A DNA stretch of 64,000 nt from Kitasatospora cineracea (GCF_003751605.1 NZ_RJVJ01000001.1:2232001-2296000); one strand, 5' to 3'. Counted from the stretch's first letter, positions 1-9,374 are shown. Numbers and translations: made by a program. Notes: generated from the sequence alone by a model not told the origin.

Positions 1-68
1 GGCTCCCTGTCGAGAGACAGCGAGTAGGCGGCACGTCAGACCTCTGAGAAGAACCACAGGAGCCTTGA

Positions 69-449
69 ATGGCACGCCTTTCCGGCGTTGATCTCCCCCG
101 CGAGAAGCGGATCGAGATCGCCCTCACCTACGTCTACGGCATCGGCAAGACCCGCGCCCAGCTGGCCCTCGCCGAGACCGGCGTGAGCGGTGACATCCGC
201 GTGCGCGACATCACCGAGGACGACCTCGTCAAGCTGCAGAAGTTCGTGGACGCGAACTTCGAGGTCGAGGGTGACCTCCGCCGCCAGGTCGCCGCCGACA
301 TCCGCCGCAAGGTCGAGATCGGCTGCTACGAGGGCCTGCGCCACCGTCGCGGTCTGCCCGTCCGCGGCCAGCGCACCCACACCAACGCGCGTACCCGCAA
401 GGGCCCGCGTCGCGCGATCGCCGGCAAGAAGAAGCCGGGCAAGAAGTAG
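69..449 (+). CDS. rpsM: 30S ribosomal protein S13
   Basis: S13 sits in the head of the 30S subunit, contacts the P-site tRNA and forms the B1 bridges to the large subunit. The 126-residue product has the family opening ([10 protein letters not shown]), the helix-turn segment around [10 protein letters not shown] at about residues 22-31, and the very basic C-terminal tail ([15 protein letters not shown]) that reaches the decoding site. Length is normal for actinobacteria. An AGGAG Shine-Dalgarno lies about 7 nt before the ATG. It heads the rpsM-rpsK-rpoA-rplQ run. The usual upstream neighbours infA and rpmJ would lie outside the window. Confidence 0.98.
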   Translation: MARLSGVDLPREKRIEIALTYVYGIGKTRAQLALAETGVSGDIRVRDITEDDLVKLQKFVDANFEVEGDLRRQVAADIRRKVEIGCYEGLRHRRGLPVRGQRTHTNARTRKGPRRAIAGKKKPGKK

Positions 450-521
450 TCCGTCCCGTCACCGGACATCCCTCCGGCCCGCGGGTCAGCGGACCGACCA
501 CCTCAGTAGGAGAACAGACTT

Positions 522-929
522 ATGCCCCCCAAGGGTCGTCAGGCTGCCGGCGCGAAGAAGATCCGCCGCAAGGAGAAGAAGAACGTCGCTCACGGGCACG
601 CCCACATCAAGAGCACGTTCAACAACACCATCGTTTCGATCACCGACCCCTCGGGCAACGTGATCTCCTGGGCCTCTGCCGGCCACGTCGGCTTCAAGGG
701 CTCGCGCAAGTCCACCCCGTTCGCCGCGCAGATGGCCGCCGAGGCCGCTGCCCGTCGCGCGCAGGAGCACGGCATGCGCAAGGTCGACGTCTTCGTCAAG
801 GGTCCGGGCTCCGGCCGTGAGACCGCGATCCGCTCGCTCCAGGCCACCGGCCTGGAGGTCGGCTCGATCCAGGACGTCACCCCCACCCCGCACAACGGCT
901 GCCGTCCGCCGAAGCGCCGCCGCGTCTGA
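522..929 (+). CDS. rpsK: 30S ribosomal protein S11
   Basis: S11 lies on the 30S platform next to S7, near the E site and the mRNA path. The 135-residue protein shows the family core ([15 protein letters not shown] at about residues 27-41, then [11 protein letters not shown]) and the basic C-terminus [13 protein letters not shown]. The Asn-Gly pair in HNG, which is isomerised in some bacteria, is present. The Lys/Arg-rich N-terminus is typical. The ATG is preceded by AGGAGA. rpoA follows after a strong hairpin; there is no rpsD between rpsK and rpoA, as in other Streptomyces. Confidence 0.98.
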   Translation: MPPKGRQAAGAKKIRRKEKKNVAHGHAHIKSTFNNTIVSITDPSGNVISWASAGHVGFKGSRKSTPFAAQMAAEAAARRAQEHGMRKVDVFVKGPGSGRETAIRSLQATGLEVGSIQDVTPTPHNGCRPPKRRRV

Positions 930-970
930 CGCGACGCCTGGGGTCACCAGGCGATCGGTGTTTTAAACCT

Positions 971-1005
971 CGTACGGGCTCCCGTTTGTCGCGGGAGCCC
1001 GTACG
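971..1005 (+). terminator. Perfect hairpin between rpsK and rpoA
   Basis: A 14-bp perfect stem (CGTACGGGCTCCCG with its complement) and a 7-nt loop lie 42 nt after the rpsK stop. No U-tract follows, as is common for GC-rich actinobacteria. It could stop transcription fully, attenuate it, or set the rpoA:ribosomal-protein ratio. Confidence 0.75.
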
Positions 1006-1062
1006 CTTGAGTTCTATCGGCATCAAATAGTGGGTGCCGAAGACAACTGGAGGATCCAGAAC

Positions 1063-2085
1063 ATGCTGATCGCTCAGCGTCCTTCGCTGACCGAAGAGGT
1101 CGTCGACGAGTTCCGCTCGCGGTTCGTGATCGAGCCGCTCGAGCCGGGCTTCGGCTACACCCTCGGCAACTCGCTCCGCCGCACGCTCCTCTCCTCGATC
1201 CCGGGTGCCGCCGTCACCAGCATCCGGATCGACGGCGTCCTGCACGAGTTCACCACCGTGCCGGGCGTCAAGGAGGACGTCACCGACCTCATCCTGAACA
1301 TCAAGCAGCTGGTCGTCTCCTCGGAGCACGACGAGCCGGTCGTGATGTACCTGCGCAAGCAGGGCCCGGGTGTGGTCACCGCCGCCGACATCGCGCCCCC
1401 GGCCGGTGTCGAGGTGCACAACCCCGAGCTGGTCCTCGCCACGCTGAACGGCAAGGGCAAGCTGGAGATGGAGCTGACCGTCGAGCGCGGTCGCGGCTAC
1501 GTCTCCGCCGTGCAGAACAAGGCCTCGGGCCAGGAGATCGGCCGCATCCCGGTCGACTCCATCTACAGCCCGGTGCTCAAGGTCACCTACAAGGTCGAGG
1601 CGACCCGCGTCGAGCAGCGCACCGACTTCGACAAGCTGATCGTCGACGTCGAGACCAAGCCGGCCATGCGTCCGCGCGACGCGATGGCGTCGGCCGGCAA
1701 GACCCTGGTCGAGCTGTTCGGCCTGGCCCGCGAGCTGAACGTCGACGCCGAGGGCATCGACATGGGCCCGTCCCCGACGGACGCCGCCCTGGCCGCGGAC
1801 CTGGCGCTGCCGATCGAGGAGCTGGAACTCACCGTCCGCTCCTACAACTGCCTCAAGCGCGAGGGCATCCACACCGTGGGTGAGCTCGTCGCCCGCTCGG
1901 AGGCCGACCTGCTCGACATCCGCAACTTCGGTGCGAAGTCGATCGACGAGGTCAAGGCGAAGCTGGCCGGCATGGGCCTGGCCCTCAAGGACAGCCCGCC
2001 CGGGTTCGACCCGACCGCCGCCGCCGACGCCTTCGGCGCCGACGACCTGGACGACCAGGGCTACGCGGAGACCGAGCAGTACTGA
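1063..2085 (+). CDS. rpoA: DNA-directed RNA polymerase subunit alpha
   Basis: The alpha subunit dimer is the assembly platform for RNA polymerase, and its C-terminal domain binds UP elements and activators. The 340-residue protein starts [12 protein letters not shown]; an upstream in-frame GTG at 1030 would add 11 unrelated residues. I chose the ATG because GGAGG lies 9 nt before it and the family begins there. The N-terminal assembly domain (about 1-230, with [20 protein letters not shown]) is followed by a linker and the C-terminal domain with its HhH-like region ([18 protein letters not shown], about residues 285-302). It ends TEQY, as in streptomycete RpoA. Confidence 0.98.
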   Translation: MLIAQRPSLTEEVVDEFRSRFVIEPLEPGFGYTLGNSLRRTLLSSIPGAAVTSIRIDGVLHEFTTVPGVKEDVTDLILNIKQLVVSSEHDEPVVMYLRKQGPGVVTAADIAPPAGVEVHNPELVLATLNGKGKLEMELTVERGRGYVSAVQNKASGQEIGRIPVDSIYSPVLKVTYKVEATRVEQRTDFDKLIVDVETKPAMRPRDAMASAGKTLVELFGLARELNVDAEGIDMGPSPTDAALAADLALPIEELELTVRSYNCLKREGIHTVGELVARSEADLLDIRNFGAKSIDEVKAKLAGMGLALKDSPPGFDPTAAADAFGADDLDDQGYAETEQY

Positions 2086-2104
2086 GTTCCCTGAAGTCTT
2101 GACG

Positions 2105-2135
2105 CCGGGGGCGGTTCCCAGTGGATCGCCCCCGG
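2105..2135 (+). terminator. Hairpin between rpoA and rplQ
   Basis: CCGGGGGCG pairs with CGCCCCCGG around a 13-nt loop, about 20 nt after the rpoA stop. rplQ starts 85 nt further on with its own GGAG site. The element may be an attenuator or processing site rather than a full stop, since the two genes are usually co-transcribed. Confidence 0.5.
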
Positions 2136-2219
2136 GGCCATGAAAGTCGTGCGGGCACAGTGTCCGCACGCCCGCTGCGGTACCTGGTACGGCCGTAGTC
2201 GGAGATACGAGGAGTAACC

Positions 2220-2693
2220 ATGCCCCGTCCCACCAAGGGTGCCCGTCTCGGCGGCGGCCCGTCCCACGAGCCGCTCCTGCTGGCCGGCCTGGCCCGCGAG
2301 CTGTTCCAGTACGGCCGCATCACCACCACCGAGGCCAAGGCCCGTCGCCTGCGCCCGCTGGCGGAGAAGCTGATCACCAAGGCGAAGAAGGGCGACATCC
2401 ACAACCGTCGCCTGGTGCGCAAGACCATCACCGACGTGTCGGTGCTGCACACCCTCTTCACCGAGATCGCCCCGCGGTTCGAGAACCGCCCCGGCGGCTA
2501 CACCCGCATCACCAAGATCGGTGGCCGTCGCGGCGACAACGCCCCGATGGCCGTGATCGAGCTGGTCGAGGGCGAGATCGCCACCAAGGCGACCGTCGCC
2601 GAGGCCGAGGCCGCTGCCAAGCGCGCCGTCAAGGAGGCCGACCAGGCCGCCGAGGCGAAGGCCGACGAGGCCGCCGAGACCACCGAGGCCTGA
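2220..2693 (+). CDS. rplQ: 50S ribosomal protein L17
   Basis: L17 binds 23S rRNA near the exit-tunnel face of the 50S subunit. The protein begins [25 protein letters not shown], the actinobacterial form of the family signature, and the conserved core ends near residue 115 with the [24 protein letters not shown] region. Residues 118-157 form an Ala/Glu/Lys-rich extension that makes the protein about 30 residues longer than E. coli L17. Such acidic tails are common in high-GC actinobacteria. The ATG is preceded by GAGGAG. It closes the alpha operon. Confidence 0.98.
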   Translation: MPRPTKGARLGGGPSHEPLLLAGLARELFQYGRITTTEAKARRLRPLAEKLITKAKKGDIHNRRLVRKTITDVSVLHTLFTEIAPRFENRPGGYTRITKIGGRRGDNAPMAVIELVEGEIATKATVAEAEAAAKRAVKEADQAAEAKADEAAETTEA

Positions 2694-2713
2694 GCCTCCG
2701 CGTAGTCTTCGTC

Positions 2714-2750
2714 CGGGCCCGCCCTCCCGCTCGTCGGGGGAGCGGGCCCG
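2714..2750 (+). terminator. Terminator hairpin after rplQ
   Basis: CGGGCCCGC pairs with GCGGGCCCG, with additional inner pairing of CTCCC and GGGGG. It begins 21 nt after the rplQ stop and marks the end of the ribosomal operon before truA. Confidence 0.75.
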
Positions 2751-2783
2751 TTCGCATCTCAGCTGGGAGACAGGGGAGTTGGA

Positions 2784-3704
2784 GTGGTGAACGACTGCGC
2801 GGAGCTGCCGCCGGTGAAGGACGGCCCGGCGGACGGGCACACCCGGATCCGGCTGGACCTCGCCTACCACGGCGCGGAGTTCTCCGGCTGGGCCCGGCAG
2901 CGCGAACGGCGCACCGTGCAGGGCGAGTTGGAGGACGCGCTGCGGATCGTGCTGCGCAGCGAGGAGAACTTCCCGCTGACCGTGGCCGGCCGCACCGACG
3001 CCGGGGTGCACGCCCGCGGCCAGGTCGCGCACGTCGACCTGCCGGACGCGCTGTGGGCCCAGCACGGCGCCAAGCTGCTGCGCCGGCTGGCCGGGCGGCT
3101 GCCCGCCGACGTCCGGGTGTACCGGGTCGCCGAGGCGCCGCACGGCTTCGACGCCCGGTTCGCGGCGGTCTGGCGGCGCTACGCGTACCGGGTGGCCGAC
3201 CACCCCGGCGGGGTCGACCCGCTGCTGCGCGGGCACGTGCTGTGGCACGACCGGCCGCTCGACCTGGCGAAGATGAACGAGGCGGCGGCGCTGCTGGTCG
3301 GCGAGCACGACTTCGCCGCGTACTGCAAGAAGCGCGAGGGCGCCACCACCATCCGCACCCTGTTGGAACTGCACTGGGACCGGGTGCCGATCGACCCGTA
3401 CGCGGCCCAGGAGGGCTCGCTGGCGGTGGCCACCGTGCGGGCGGACGCGTTCTGCCACAACATGGTGCGCGCGCTGGTCGGGGCGATGCTGCTGGTCGGC
3501 GACGGGCACCGGCCGGTGGAGTTCCCGGGCGAGGTGCTGGCGGGCGGGGTGCGCAACTCGGCGGTCAACGTGATCCGGCCGCACGGGCTGACGCTGGAGG
3601 AGGTCGGCTACCCGGCCGACGAACTGCTCGCCGAGCGCAACCGGATCTCGCGGCGGCTGCGGACGCTGGGGGAGCCGGCCCCCGCGGGTGCTCCCGGAAG
3701 GTAA
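2784..3704 (+). CDS. truA: tRNA pseudouridine(38-40) synthase TruA
   Basis: TruA converts uridines 38-40 in the anticodon arm of many tRNAs to pseudouridine. The catalytic motif [15 protein letters not shown] is at about residues 69-83, with Asp72 the expected nucleophile. The substrate-binding core [19 protein letters not shown] is near residue 21, and the region around [17 protein letters not shown] matches the C-terminal half of the family. Length (306) is slightly above the usual 260-290 because of a short N-terminal extension. The GTG start has GGGGAGTTGGA upstream. Its position after rplQ is conserved in many bacteria. Confidence 0.96.
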   Translation: MVNDCAELPPVKDGPADGHTRIRLDLAYHGAEFSGWARQRERRTVQGELEDALRIVLRSEENFPLTVAGRTDAGVHARGQVAHVDLPDALWAQHGAKLLRRLAGRLPADVRVYRVAEAPHGFDARFAAVWRRYAYRVADHPGGVDPLLRGHVLWHDRPLDLAKMNEAAALLVGEHDFAAYCKKREGATTIRTLLELHWDRVPIDPYAAQEGSLAVATVRADAFCHNMVRALVGAMLLVGDGHRPVEFPGEVLAGGVRNSAVNVIRPHGLTLEEVGYPADELLAERNRISRRLRTLGEPAPAGAPGR

Positions 3705-3709
3705 AGGGT

Positions 3710-3738
3710 TTGGTCGGCGGCGCGCGCCTTGGCACAAT
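3710..3738 (+). promoter_or_regulatory. Candidate promoter for the ABC-F gene
   Basis: TTGGTC (3710-3715), a 17-nt spacer and CACAAT (3733-3738) resemble a housekeeping promoter. The -10 ends 8 nt before the ATG at 3747, so the transcript would be leaderless or nearly so. Inference from sequence only. Confidence 0.4.
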
Positions 3739-3746
3739 CCGAAGGC

Positions 3747-5405
3747 ATGGGACACGTCGAGATTTCGCACCTTGAGTACTACCTGCCGGACGGGCGGGTG
3801 CTGTTCGACGACGCGTCCTTCCGGGTCGGCGAGGGCGCGGCCGTCGCGCTGGTCGGCGCCAACGGCGCGGGCAAGACCACGCTGCTGCGCATGATCGCGG
3901 GGGACACCCAGCCGCACGGCGGCTCGGTGACGGTCACCGGCGGGCTGGGCGTGATGCGGCAGTTCGTCGGCACCACCGGCCGGGAGAGCGCCGAGGACGC
4001 CCCGGGCGCGCTGCCCGCCGACGCCTCGGTGCGCGACCTGCTGGTCTCCGTCGCCCCGAAGCGGATCGCCGACGCGGCCCGCGCGGTGGACGCCGCGGAG
4101 CTGGCGATGATCGCCCAGGACGACGAGAAGTCGCAGATGGCCTACGCCCAGGCGCTCTCCGACTGGTCGGACGCCGGCGGCTACGAGTACGAGGCCGACT
4201 GGGACGTGTGCACGACGGCCGCGCTCGGCATGCCGTTCGAGCGGGCCCAGTGGCGCGGCCTGAACACCCTCTCGGGCGGCGAGCAGAAGCGGCTGGTGCT
4301 GGAGGCGCTGCTGCGCGGCCCCGACGAGGTGCTGCTGCTCGACGAGCCGGACAACTACCTGGACGTGCCGGGCAAGCGCTGGCTGGAGGAGGCCATCAAG
4401 GCCACCGGCAAGACCGTGCTGTACATCTCGCACGACCGCGAGCTGCTCTCCCGCACCGCCGAGAAGATCATCGCGGTGGAGTCCGGCGCGACCGGCTCCA
4501 GCGTCTGGGTGCACGGCGGAGGCTTCGACACCTTCCACGAGGCCCGCAAGGCCCGCTTCGAGCGCTTCGAGGAGCTGCGCCGCCGCTGGGACGAGGAGCA
4601 CGCCAAGCTGAAGAAGCTGGTGCTGACGCTCCGCCAGGCCGCCGCGGTCAGCCACGAGATGGCCTCCCGGTACGCGGCCGCGCAGACCAGGCTGAAGAAG
4701 TTCGAGGACGCCGGCCCGCCCGAGGCGCCGCCGCGCGAGCAGTCGATCACCATGCGGCTCAAGGGCGGCCGCACCGGCGTGCGGGCCTTCACCATGCAGG
4801 GCCTGGAGCTGTCCGGCCTGATGAAGCCCTTCGACCTGGAGGTCTTCTACGGCGAGCGGGTCGCGGTGCTGGGCTCCAACGGCTCCGGCAAGTCGCACTT
4901 CCTGCGGCTGCTGGCCGGCGACGACACGGTCAAGCACGGCGGCACGTGGAAGCTCGGCGCCCGGGTCGTGCCCGGGCACTTCCGGCAGACCCACGCCCAC
5001 CCCGAACTGCTCGGCCGCACGGTGCGCTCGATCGTCGAGGAGGAGCACGCGCTCTCCCGCGGCGCGGCCATGTCCGCGCTGCGCCGCTACGAGCTGGACC
5101 GGCAGGAGGAGCAGAAGTTCGAGTCGCTCTCCGGCGGCCAGCAGGCCCGGCTGATGATCCTCAAGCTGGAGCTGTCCGGCTCGACCGCGCTGCTGCTCGA
5201 CGAGCCGACCGACAACCTGGACCTGGAGAGCGCCGAGGCGCTGCAGCAGGGCCTGGAGGCGTTCGACGGCACCGTGCTGTGCGTCACCCACGACCGCTGG
5301 TTCGCCCGCAGCTTCGACCGCTTCCTGGTGTTCGGCTCGGACGGCCGGGTCTACGAGGCCCCGGAGCCGGTCTGGGACGAGACCCGGGTGGTCCGGGACC
5401 GCTGA
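3747..5405 (+). CDS. ABC-F family ATPase
   Basis: ABC-F proteins have two ATPase domains and no membrane part; most act on the ribosome, either relieving stalls or protecting against antibiotics. This 552-residue protein shows both domains: Walker A GANGAGKT (about 38-45), signature LSGGEQKR (about 175-182) and Walker B LLLDEPDNYLD; then GSNGSGKS, LSGGQQAR and LLLDEPTDNLDL in the second half. A charged helical linker rich in Arg, Glu and Lys (about 270-320) joins them. The ATG at 3747 is preferred over a TTG at 3729 because family members begin MGHVE. It lies between truA and rplM, which fits a translation role. I cannot assign a specific subfamily or resistance function. Confidence 0.93.
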   Translation: MGHVEISHLEYYLPDGRVLFDDASFRVGEGAAVALVGANGAGKTTLLRMIAGDTQPHGGSVTVTGGLGVMRQFVGTTGRESAEDAPGALPADASVRDLLVSVAPKRIADAARAVDAAELAMIAQDDEKSQMAYAQALSDWSDAGGYEYEADWDVCTTAALGMPFERAQWRGLNTLSGGEQKRLVLEALLRGPDEVLLLDEPDNYLDVPGKRWLEEAIKATGKTVLYISHDRELLSRTAEKIIAVESGATGSSVWVHGGGFDTFHEARKARFERFEELRRRWDEEHAKLKKLVLTLRQAAAVSHEMASRYAAAQTRLKKFEDAGPPEAPPREQSITMRLKGGRTGVRAFTMQGLELSGLMKPFDLEVFYGERVAVLGSNGSGKSHFLRLLAGDDTVKHGGTWKLGARVVPGHFRQTHAHPELLGRTVRSIVEEEHALSRGAAMSALRRYELDRQEEQKFESLSGGQQARLMILKLELSGSTALLLDEPTDNLDLESAEALQQGLEAFDGTVLCVTHDRWFARSFDRFLVFGSDGRVYEAPEPVWDETRVVRDR

Positions 5406-5421
5406 GCCGAGGTCCGTCCCG

Positions 5422-5455
5422 CCGGGCCGGTTTGGATTCCGCCCCACCGGCCCGG
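5422..5455 (+). terminator. Terminator hairpin after the ABC-F gene
   Basis: CCGGGCCGG pairs with CCGGCCCGG around a 16-nt loop, 17 nt after the stop codon. It separates the ABC-F gene from the rplM-rpsI transcript. Confidence 0.65.
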
Positions 5456-5492
5456 TAAGGTTGGCCGCTGTTGTGCGTATTGGCTCGCTCTA

Positions 5493-5576
5493 TCTCACGT
5501 GAGAGGTCGGTACGCCGGAGACGACAGGCCGAACTCCAGCGGCTGCCCGAATTGCGTCCGGGCGGATCGGCTGGAG
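5493..5576 (+). promoter_or_regulatory. rplM upstream region: 12-bp palindrome and structured leader
   Basis: A perfect palindrome TCTCACGTGAGA occupies 5493-5504. Downstream, CTCCAGC (5534-5540) pairs with GCTGGAG (5570-5576) and encloses a second helix GCCCG/CGGGC (5545-5549 with 5559-5563). The rplM start lies 58 nt further on. This arrangement could be an operator plus a ribosomal-protein autoregulatory leader. I see no clear -35/-10 pair, so the transcript start is not placed. Confidence 0.4.
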
Positions 5577-5634
5577 GCCCCGGGCCTTGGTGCTCCTGTC
5601 AGGACCCACTCACTGAAAAGCGAAGGCTACGACC

Positions 5635-6078
5635 GTGCGTACGTACAGCCCCAAGCCCGGCGACGTCCAGCGTCAGTGGCACGTCATCGACGCGACCGAC
5701 GTCGTGCTCGGCCGCCTGGCCTCCCAGGCCGCCAACCTCCTGCGGGGCAAGCACAAGGCGATCTACGCGCCGCACGTTGACACTGGTGACTTCGTCATCA
5801 TCATCAACGCCGACAAGGTGCACCTCTCGGGCAACAAGAAGACCCAGAAGCTGGCCTACCGCCACAGCGGCTTCCCGGGCGGTCTCCGCTCGGTCCGCTA
5901 CGACGACCTGCTGGCGAACAACCCGGAGAAGGCCGTCGAGAAGGCCATCAAGGGCATGGTTCCGAAGAACAGCCTGGGCCGTCAGATGCTCTCGAAGCTG
6001 AAGGTCTACTCGGGCGACCAGCACCCGCACGCTGCGCAGCAGCCGGTGCCGTTCGAGATCACCCAGGTCGCGCAGTAA
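5635..6078 (+). CDS. rplM: 50S ribosomal protein L13
   Basis: L13 is an early-assembly protein of the 50S subunit. The 147-residue product carries the family core: [19 protein letters not shown] at about residues 16-34, [16 protein letters not shown] near the middle and [19 protein letters not shown] at about 101-119. The GTG start is followed by [14 protein letters not shown], the streptomycete N-terminus, and lies 10 nt after a GCGAAGG site. It is followed 47 nt later by rpsI, the universal rplM-rpsI pair. A long upstream leader with palindrome and nested stem suggests its own control region. Confidence 0.98.
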   Translation: MRTYSPKPGDVQRQWHVIDATDVVLGRLASQAANLLRGKHKAIYAPHVDTGDFVIIINADKVHLSGNKKTQKLAYRHSGFPGGLRSVRYDDLLANNPEKAVEKAIKGMVPKNSLGRQMLSKLKVYSGDQHPHAAQQPVPFEITQVAQ

Positions 6079-6125
6079 TTCCGGCCACCCACACCCCAAC
6101 TGACGTAGAAGAGCTGAGGAACACC

Positions 6126-6632
6126 GTGGCCGAGACTGCCATCGAGAGCACCCTCGAGGTCGAGTTCGACGACGAGAACGTCGACGAGTACACCACCGAG
6201 ACCGAGTACACCACCGAGTCGCTGGCCGGCCGCTTCGGCGAGGCCGTTCCCGGCGCCGGCCTCGGCCGCCGCAAGGAGGCGATCGCCCGCGTGCGCATCG
6301 TCCCCGGCACCGGCCAGTGGAAGATCAACGGTCGCACCCTGGAGAACTACTTCCCCAACAAGGTGCACCAGCAGACCGTGAACGAGCCCTTCAAGCTCCT
6401 CGAGCTGGACGGCCGCTACGACGTCATCGCCCGCATCGCGGGTGGCGGCGTGTCCGGTCAGGCCTACGCGCTGCGCCTCGGCGTGGCCCGTGCCCTGAAC
6501 GAGGCGGACGTGGACAACAACCGCGCCGCGCTCAAGAAGGCCGGCTTCCTGACCCGTGACTCGCGCGCCGTCGAGCGCAAGAAGGCCGGTCTCAAGAAGG
6601 CCCGCAAGGCGCCGCAGTACAGCAAGCGCTAA
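6126..6632 (+). CDS. rpsI: 30S ribosomal protein S9
   Basis: S9 lies in the 30S head; its C-terminal Lys-Arg touches the P-site tRNA anticodon loop. The 168-residue product has the core [17 protein letters not shown] at about residues 47-63, the [17 protein letters not shown] segment, and ends QYSKR as the family requires. The first roughly 40 residues are an acidic, Thr/Glu-rich extension (repeated YTTE), typical of actinobacterial S9. The GTG start has GAGGAA 5-10 nt upstream. Confidence 0.98.
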   Translation: MAETAIESTLEVEFDDENVDEYTTETEYTTESLAGRFGEAVPGAGLGRRKEAIARVRIVPGTGQWKINGRTLENYFPNKVHQQTVNEPFKLLELDGRYDVIARIAGGGVSGQAYALRLGVARALNEADVDNNRAALKKAGFLTRDSRAVERKKAGLKKARKAPQYSKR

Positions 6633-6653
6633 TCGCACCCTTCATGCGATCCT

Positions 6654-6683
6654 CGCCCCGGAGCACTCCAGTGCTCCGGGGCG
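6654..6683 (+). terminator. Terminator hairpin after rpsI
   Basis: CGCCCCGGAGCAC pairs perfectly (13 bp) with GTGCTCCGGGGCG around the tetraloop TCCA, 22 nt after the rpsI stop, and is followed by TTGTG. Confidence 0.85.
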
Positions 6684-6768
6684 TTGTGCCTCCCGGGCCG
6701 GTGCGGAGTCCGCGGGGGCGGCACCACCCGAGCCCGGTACAGGCACGACAGGACGGACGAACGCGGAC

Positions 6769-8133
6769 ATGACACGACTCTTCGGTACGGACGGGGTGCG
6801 CGGTGTGGCCAACGAGGGCCTGACCGCGGAGCTGGCACTGGGCCTGTCGGTGGCCGCCGCGCACGTGCTCGGCGACGCCAACGCGTTCGAGGGCCACCGG
6901 CCGGTGGCCGTGGTCGGCCGGGACCCGCGGGCGTCCGGAGAGTTCCTGGAGGCCGCCGTGATCGCGGGCCTGGCCAGCGCCGGCGTCGACGTGCTGCGGG
7001 TCGGCGTGCTGCCCACCCCCGCGGTGGCCTACCTGACCGGCGCGCTCGGCGCGGACTTCGGCGTGATGCTCTCCGCCAGCCACAACGCGATGCCGGACAA
7101 CGGCATCAAGTTCCTCGCCCGCGGCGGCCACAAGCTGGACGACGCGATCGAGGACGCGATCGAGGCGCACTACCGCCGCTACGGCGTCGGCGACGAGACC
7201 TGGAACCGCCCGACCGGCGGTGCGGTCGGCCGGGTCCGCCAGTACAACGAGGGCTTCGACCGGTATGTGGCGCACCTGGTCGCGGTGCTGCCGAACCGGC
7301 TCGACGGGGTCCGGGTCGTCATCGACGGCGCGCACGGCGCGGCCGCCCGGGTCGCCCCCGAGGCGTTCGCCCGGGCCGGCGCCGAGGTGGTGCACACCCT
7401 GGGCACCGAGCCGACCGGCCTGAACATCAACGACGGCGTCGGCTCCACCCACCTGGACAAGCTGCGCGCCGCGATGAAGGAGCACCGGGCCGACCTGGGC
7501 ATCGCCCTGGACGGCGACGCCGACCGCTGCCTGGCCGCCGACGCGGACGGCAACGAGGTCGACGGCGACCAGATCATCGCCGTCCTCGCGGTCGCCATGA
7601 AGGAGGCCGGCACGCTGCGCCGCAACACCGCGGTCGCCACCGTGATGTCCAACCTGGGCTTCAAGCTGGCGATGGAGCGCGAGGGCGTCGAGCTGGTGCA
7701 GACCGCGGTCGGCGACCGGTACGTGCTGGAGGAGATGAAGCAGCACGGCTACGCGCTCGGCGGCGAGCAGTCCGGGCACGTCATCCTGCTCGACCACGCC
7801 ACCACCGGCGACGGCACCCTGACCGGCCTGATGCTGGGCGCCCGGCTGGCCGCCACCAAGCAGCCGCTGGCCGATCTTGCCTCGGTCATGACCCGGCTCC
7901 CGCAGGTGCTGATCAACGTCAAGGGCGTGGACAAGAACCGGGTCGAGTCCTGCGTCGAGCTCCAGGCCGCGGTCGCCGAGGCGGAGGCCGAACTCGGCAG
8001 CACCGGCCGGGTCCTGCTGCGCAAGTCCGGCACGGAACCGCTGGTCCGGGTCATGGTCGAGGCGGTCGGCGAGGAGCAGGCGCAGGACGTCTGCCAGCGG
8101 CTCGCGGACGCGGTCCGGCTGCACCTGGGGTGA
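6769..8133 (+). CDS. glmM: Phosphoglucosamine mutase
   Basis: GlmM interconverts glucosamine-6-phosphate and glucosamine-1-phosphate, the second step to UDP-GlcNAc for peptidoglycan and other glycans. The start is the ATG giving [17 protein letters not shown]; 454 residues is normal. The phosphoserine loop [12 protein letters not shown] places the active serine at about residue 104. The metal-binding loop LDGDADR is near residue 245, the sugar-binding GGEQSGH near 330, and the phosphate-binding [14 protein letters not shown] near the C-terminus. glmS, the preceding enzyme of the pathway, lies 8.6 kb downstream, with a putative glycan-synthesis block between them. Confidence 0.98.
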   Translation: MTRLFGTDGVRGVANEGLTAELALGLSVAAAHVLGDANAFEGHRPVAVVGRDPRASGEFLEAAVIAGLASAGVDVLRVGVLPTPAVAYLTGALGADFGVMLSASHNAMPDNGIKFLARGGHKLDDAIEDAIEAHYRRYGVGDETWNRPTGGAVGRVRQYNEGFDRYVAHLVAVLPNRLDGVRVVIDGAHGAAARVAPEAFARAGAEVVHTLGTEPTGLNINDGVGSTHLDKLRAAMKEHRADLGIALDGDADRCLAADADGNEVDGDQIIAVLAVAMKEAGTLRRNTAVATVMSNLGFKLAMEREGVELVQTAVGDRYVLEEMKQHGYALGGEQSGHVILLDHATTGDGTLTGLMLGARLAATKQPLADLASVMTRLPQVLINVKGVDKNRVESCVELQAAVAEAEAELGSTGRVLLRKSGTEPLVRVMVEAVGEEQAQDVCQRLADAVRLHLG

Positions 8134-8149
8134 GGGATGTGTCCGGTGG

Positions 8150-8171
8150 GGAGTTGCGGATTCGCAACTCC
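8150..8171 (+). terminator. Hairpin after glmM
   Basis: GGAGTTGCG pairs with CGCAACTCC around the loop GATT, 16 nt after the glmM stop, followed by TTC. Short but perfect. Confidence 0.65.
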
Positions 8172-8194
8172 TTCACCTGGAGGGGGCGGGCCGA

Positions 8195-8222
8195 TGGACT
8201 CGGATAAGTTTCCGGATAGGAT
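8195..8222 (+). promoter_or_regulatory. Candidate promoter of the Pro-rich membrane protein gene
   Basis: TGGACT (8195-8200), a 16-nt spacer and TAGGAT (8217-8222, matching the actinobacterial TANNNT -10). It would start transcription near 8229, about 27 nt before the ATG. Confidence 0.4.
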
Positions 8223-8255
8223 CTGCGCGTTGAGTGAAGGGTGGCGGAGACTCAG

Positions 8256-9374
8256 ATGACCGATGGTCAGCAGCAGGCGCAGCCGGGGGGACCGGAGGCT
8301 CAGGGGCAGCCGCAGGGCGTGCCGCCGCAGGGCTACGGCTACCCGCCCCCGCAGCAGGGACAGCCCCCGCAGGGGCCGCCGCAGCCCGGCTACGGCTACC
8401 CGCCCCCGGCGGCGGGTCCGGGGCAGGTGCCCCCGCCGTACAACCAGGGCGGCTACGGCCCGCCGCAGTACCCGGGGCAGGTGCCGCCGCCGAACCAGCC
8501 CTACCCGGGCCAGCAGCCCTACCCGGGCCAGCCCGTCCAGGGCCGGTACGGTGCCGGGACGTTCCAGAACGGCGACGAGCCGGACTGGACGGCGATGGCC
8601 GACCAGCACGAGACGGCCGCCCGGAAGAAGAAGCGGATGATGCTGGGCGGGATCGCCCTGGTCTGCGCGGTCGCGCTGGCCGGCATCGTCGTGGTGTCGA
8701 TGAACGTGCTCGGCAAGGACGACAAGAAGAACGACCCGATCGCCGGCCCGTCGTCGAGCGCCTCGGCGTCCGGTGACAACTCCTCGGGTTCCCCGTCGCC
8801 GTCCTCCTCGTCCTCCTCCTCCGGCGGGACGAAGCCGAAGAGCCCGGAGGACGCGCTGAGCCGGGGCTCCAGCGACAAGGCCCCGGTCTCGCTCGACACG
8901 CTGTTCCCGAAGGCCAGCCTGAGCGTCGAGGGCCAGACGCTGGCCAAGAAGGCGACCGAGCACGACGACCAGTGCGGCGCGGGCACCGTCAGCGGCCTGG
9001 GCACCGTGCTGGAGAACGAGAACTGCCGGGACATCTACCTGGCGACGTACGTCTCCGACAAGGCCGCGGTCACCGTCGGCATCGTGGTGTTCGACTCCAA
9101 GTCGCAGGCCGACCGGGCGCAGGCCAAGGTGGTCGGCAACATCAAGCCGCTGCGCTCGGACCAGACCCCGCGGTTCTGCCCGGACCTGAGCCAGTGCACG
9201 TTCTCGAACAAGGCGTTCGGCCGGTACATGGTGTTCACCACCGCGGGCAACGCGGACGGGAGCGCGGTGACCGACGGCACGCCCGCGACCAAGCAGGCCG
9301 CCGCCGGGGTGTCCAAGCAGGCACTGGACGACCTGAAGGCCCGCGGCCAGGCCGCCATGACGAATGCCGGTTAA
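8256..9374 (+). CDS. Single-pass membrane protein with Pro/Gln/Gly/Tyr-rich cytoplasmic tail
   Basis: I do not recognise a named family. The 372-residue protein (ATG chosen because GGAG lies 6 nt upstream; an in-frame GTG at 8241 would add 5 residues) has a low-complexity N-terminus with repeated GYGYPPP, QYPGQ and PYPGQ units to about residue 100. A basic RKKKR stop-transfer motif, one membrane helix (about 128-152) and a long Ser-rich linker (about 163-190) follow. The extracytoplasmic domain of about 170 residues has four cysteines (DQC, ENC, RFC, SQC) that could form two disulfides. The stop overlaps the start of the next gene by 11 nt, so the two are probably translated together. The Pro-rich tail may mediate clustering or partner binding. 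Confidence 0.85.
   Translation: MTDGQQQAQPGGPEAQGQPQGVPPQGYGYPPPQQGQPPQGPPQPGYGYPPPAAGPGQVPPPYNQGGYGPPQYPGQVPPPNQPYPGQQPYPGQPVQGRYGAGTFQNGDEPDWTAMADQHETAARKKKRMMLGGIALVCAVALAGIVVVSMNVLGKDDKKNDPIAGPSSSASASGDNSSGSPSPSSSSSSSGGTKPKSPEDALSRGSSDKAPVSLDTLFPKASLSVEGQTLAKKATEHDDQCGAGTVSGLGTVLENENCRDIYLATYVSDKAAVTVGIVVFDSKSQADRAQAKVVGNIKPLRSDQTPRFCPDLSQCTFSNKAFGRYMVFTTAGNADGSAVTDGTPATKQAAAGVSKQALDDLKARGQAAMTNAG

Noticed and set aside
1030..1062. Upstream GTG start for rpoA
   Set aside because: The extra 11 residues are not RpoA-like and the GGAGG site serves the ATG at 1063.
3729..3746. TTG start for the ABC-F gene
   Set aside because: Rare start with no ribosome site; the family begins at the ATG (MGHVE).
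2061..5447. 1128-codon open frame on the minus strand
   Set aside because: It is antisense to rpoA, rplQ, truA and the ABC-F gene and rich in Arg/Gly/Leu-type filler; a shadow of GC-biased third positions.
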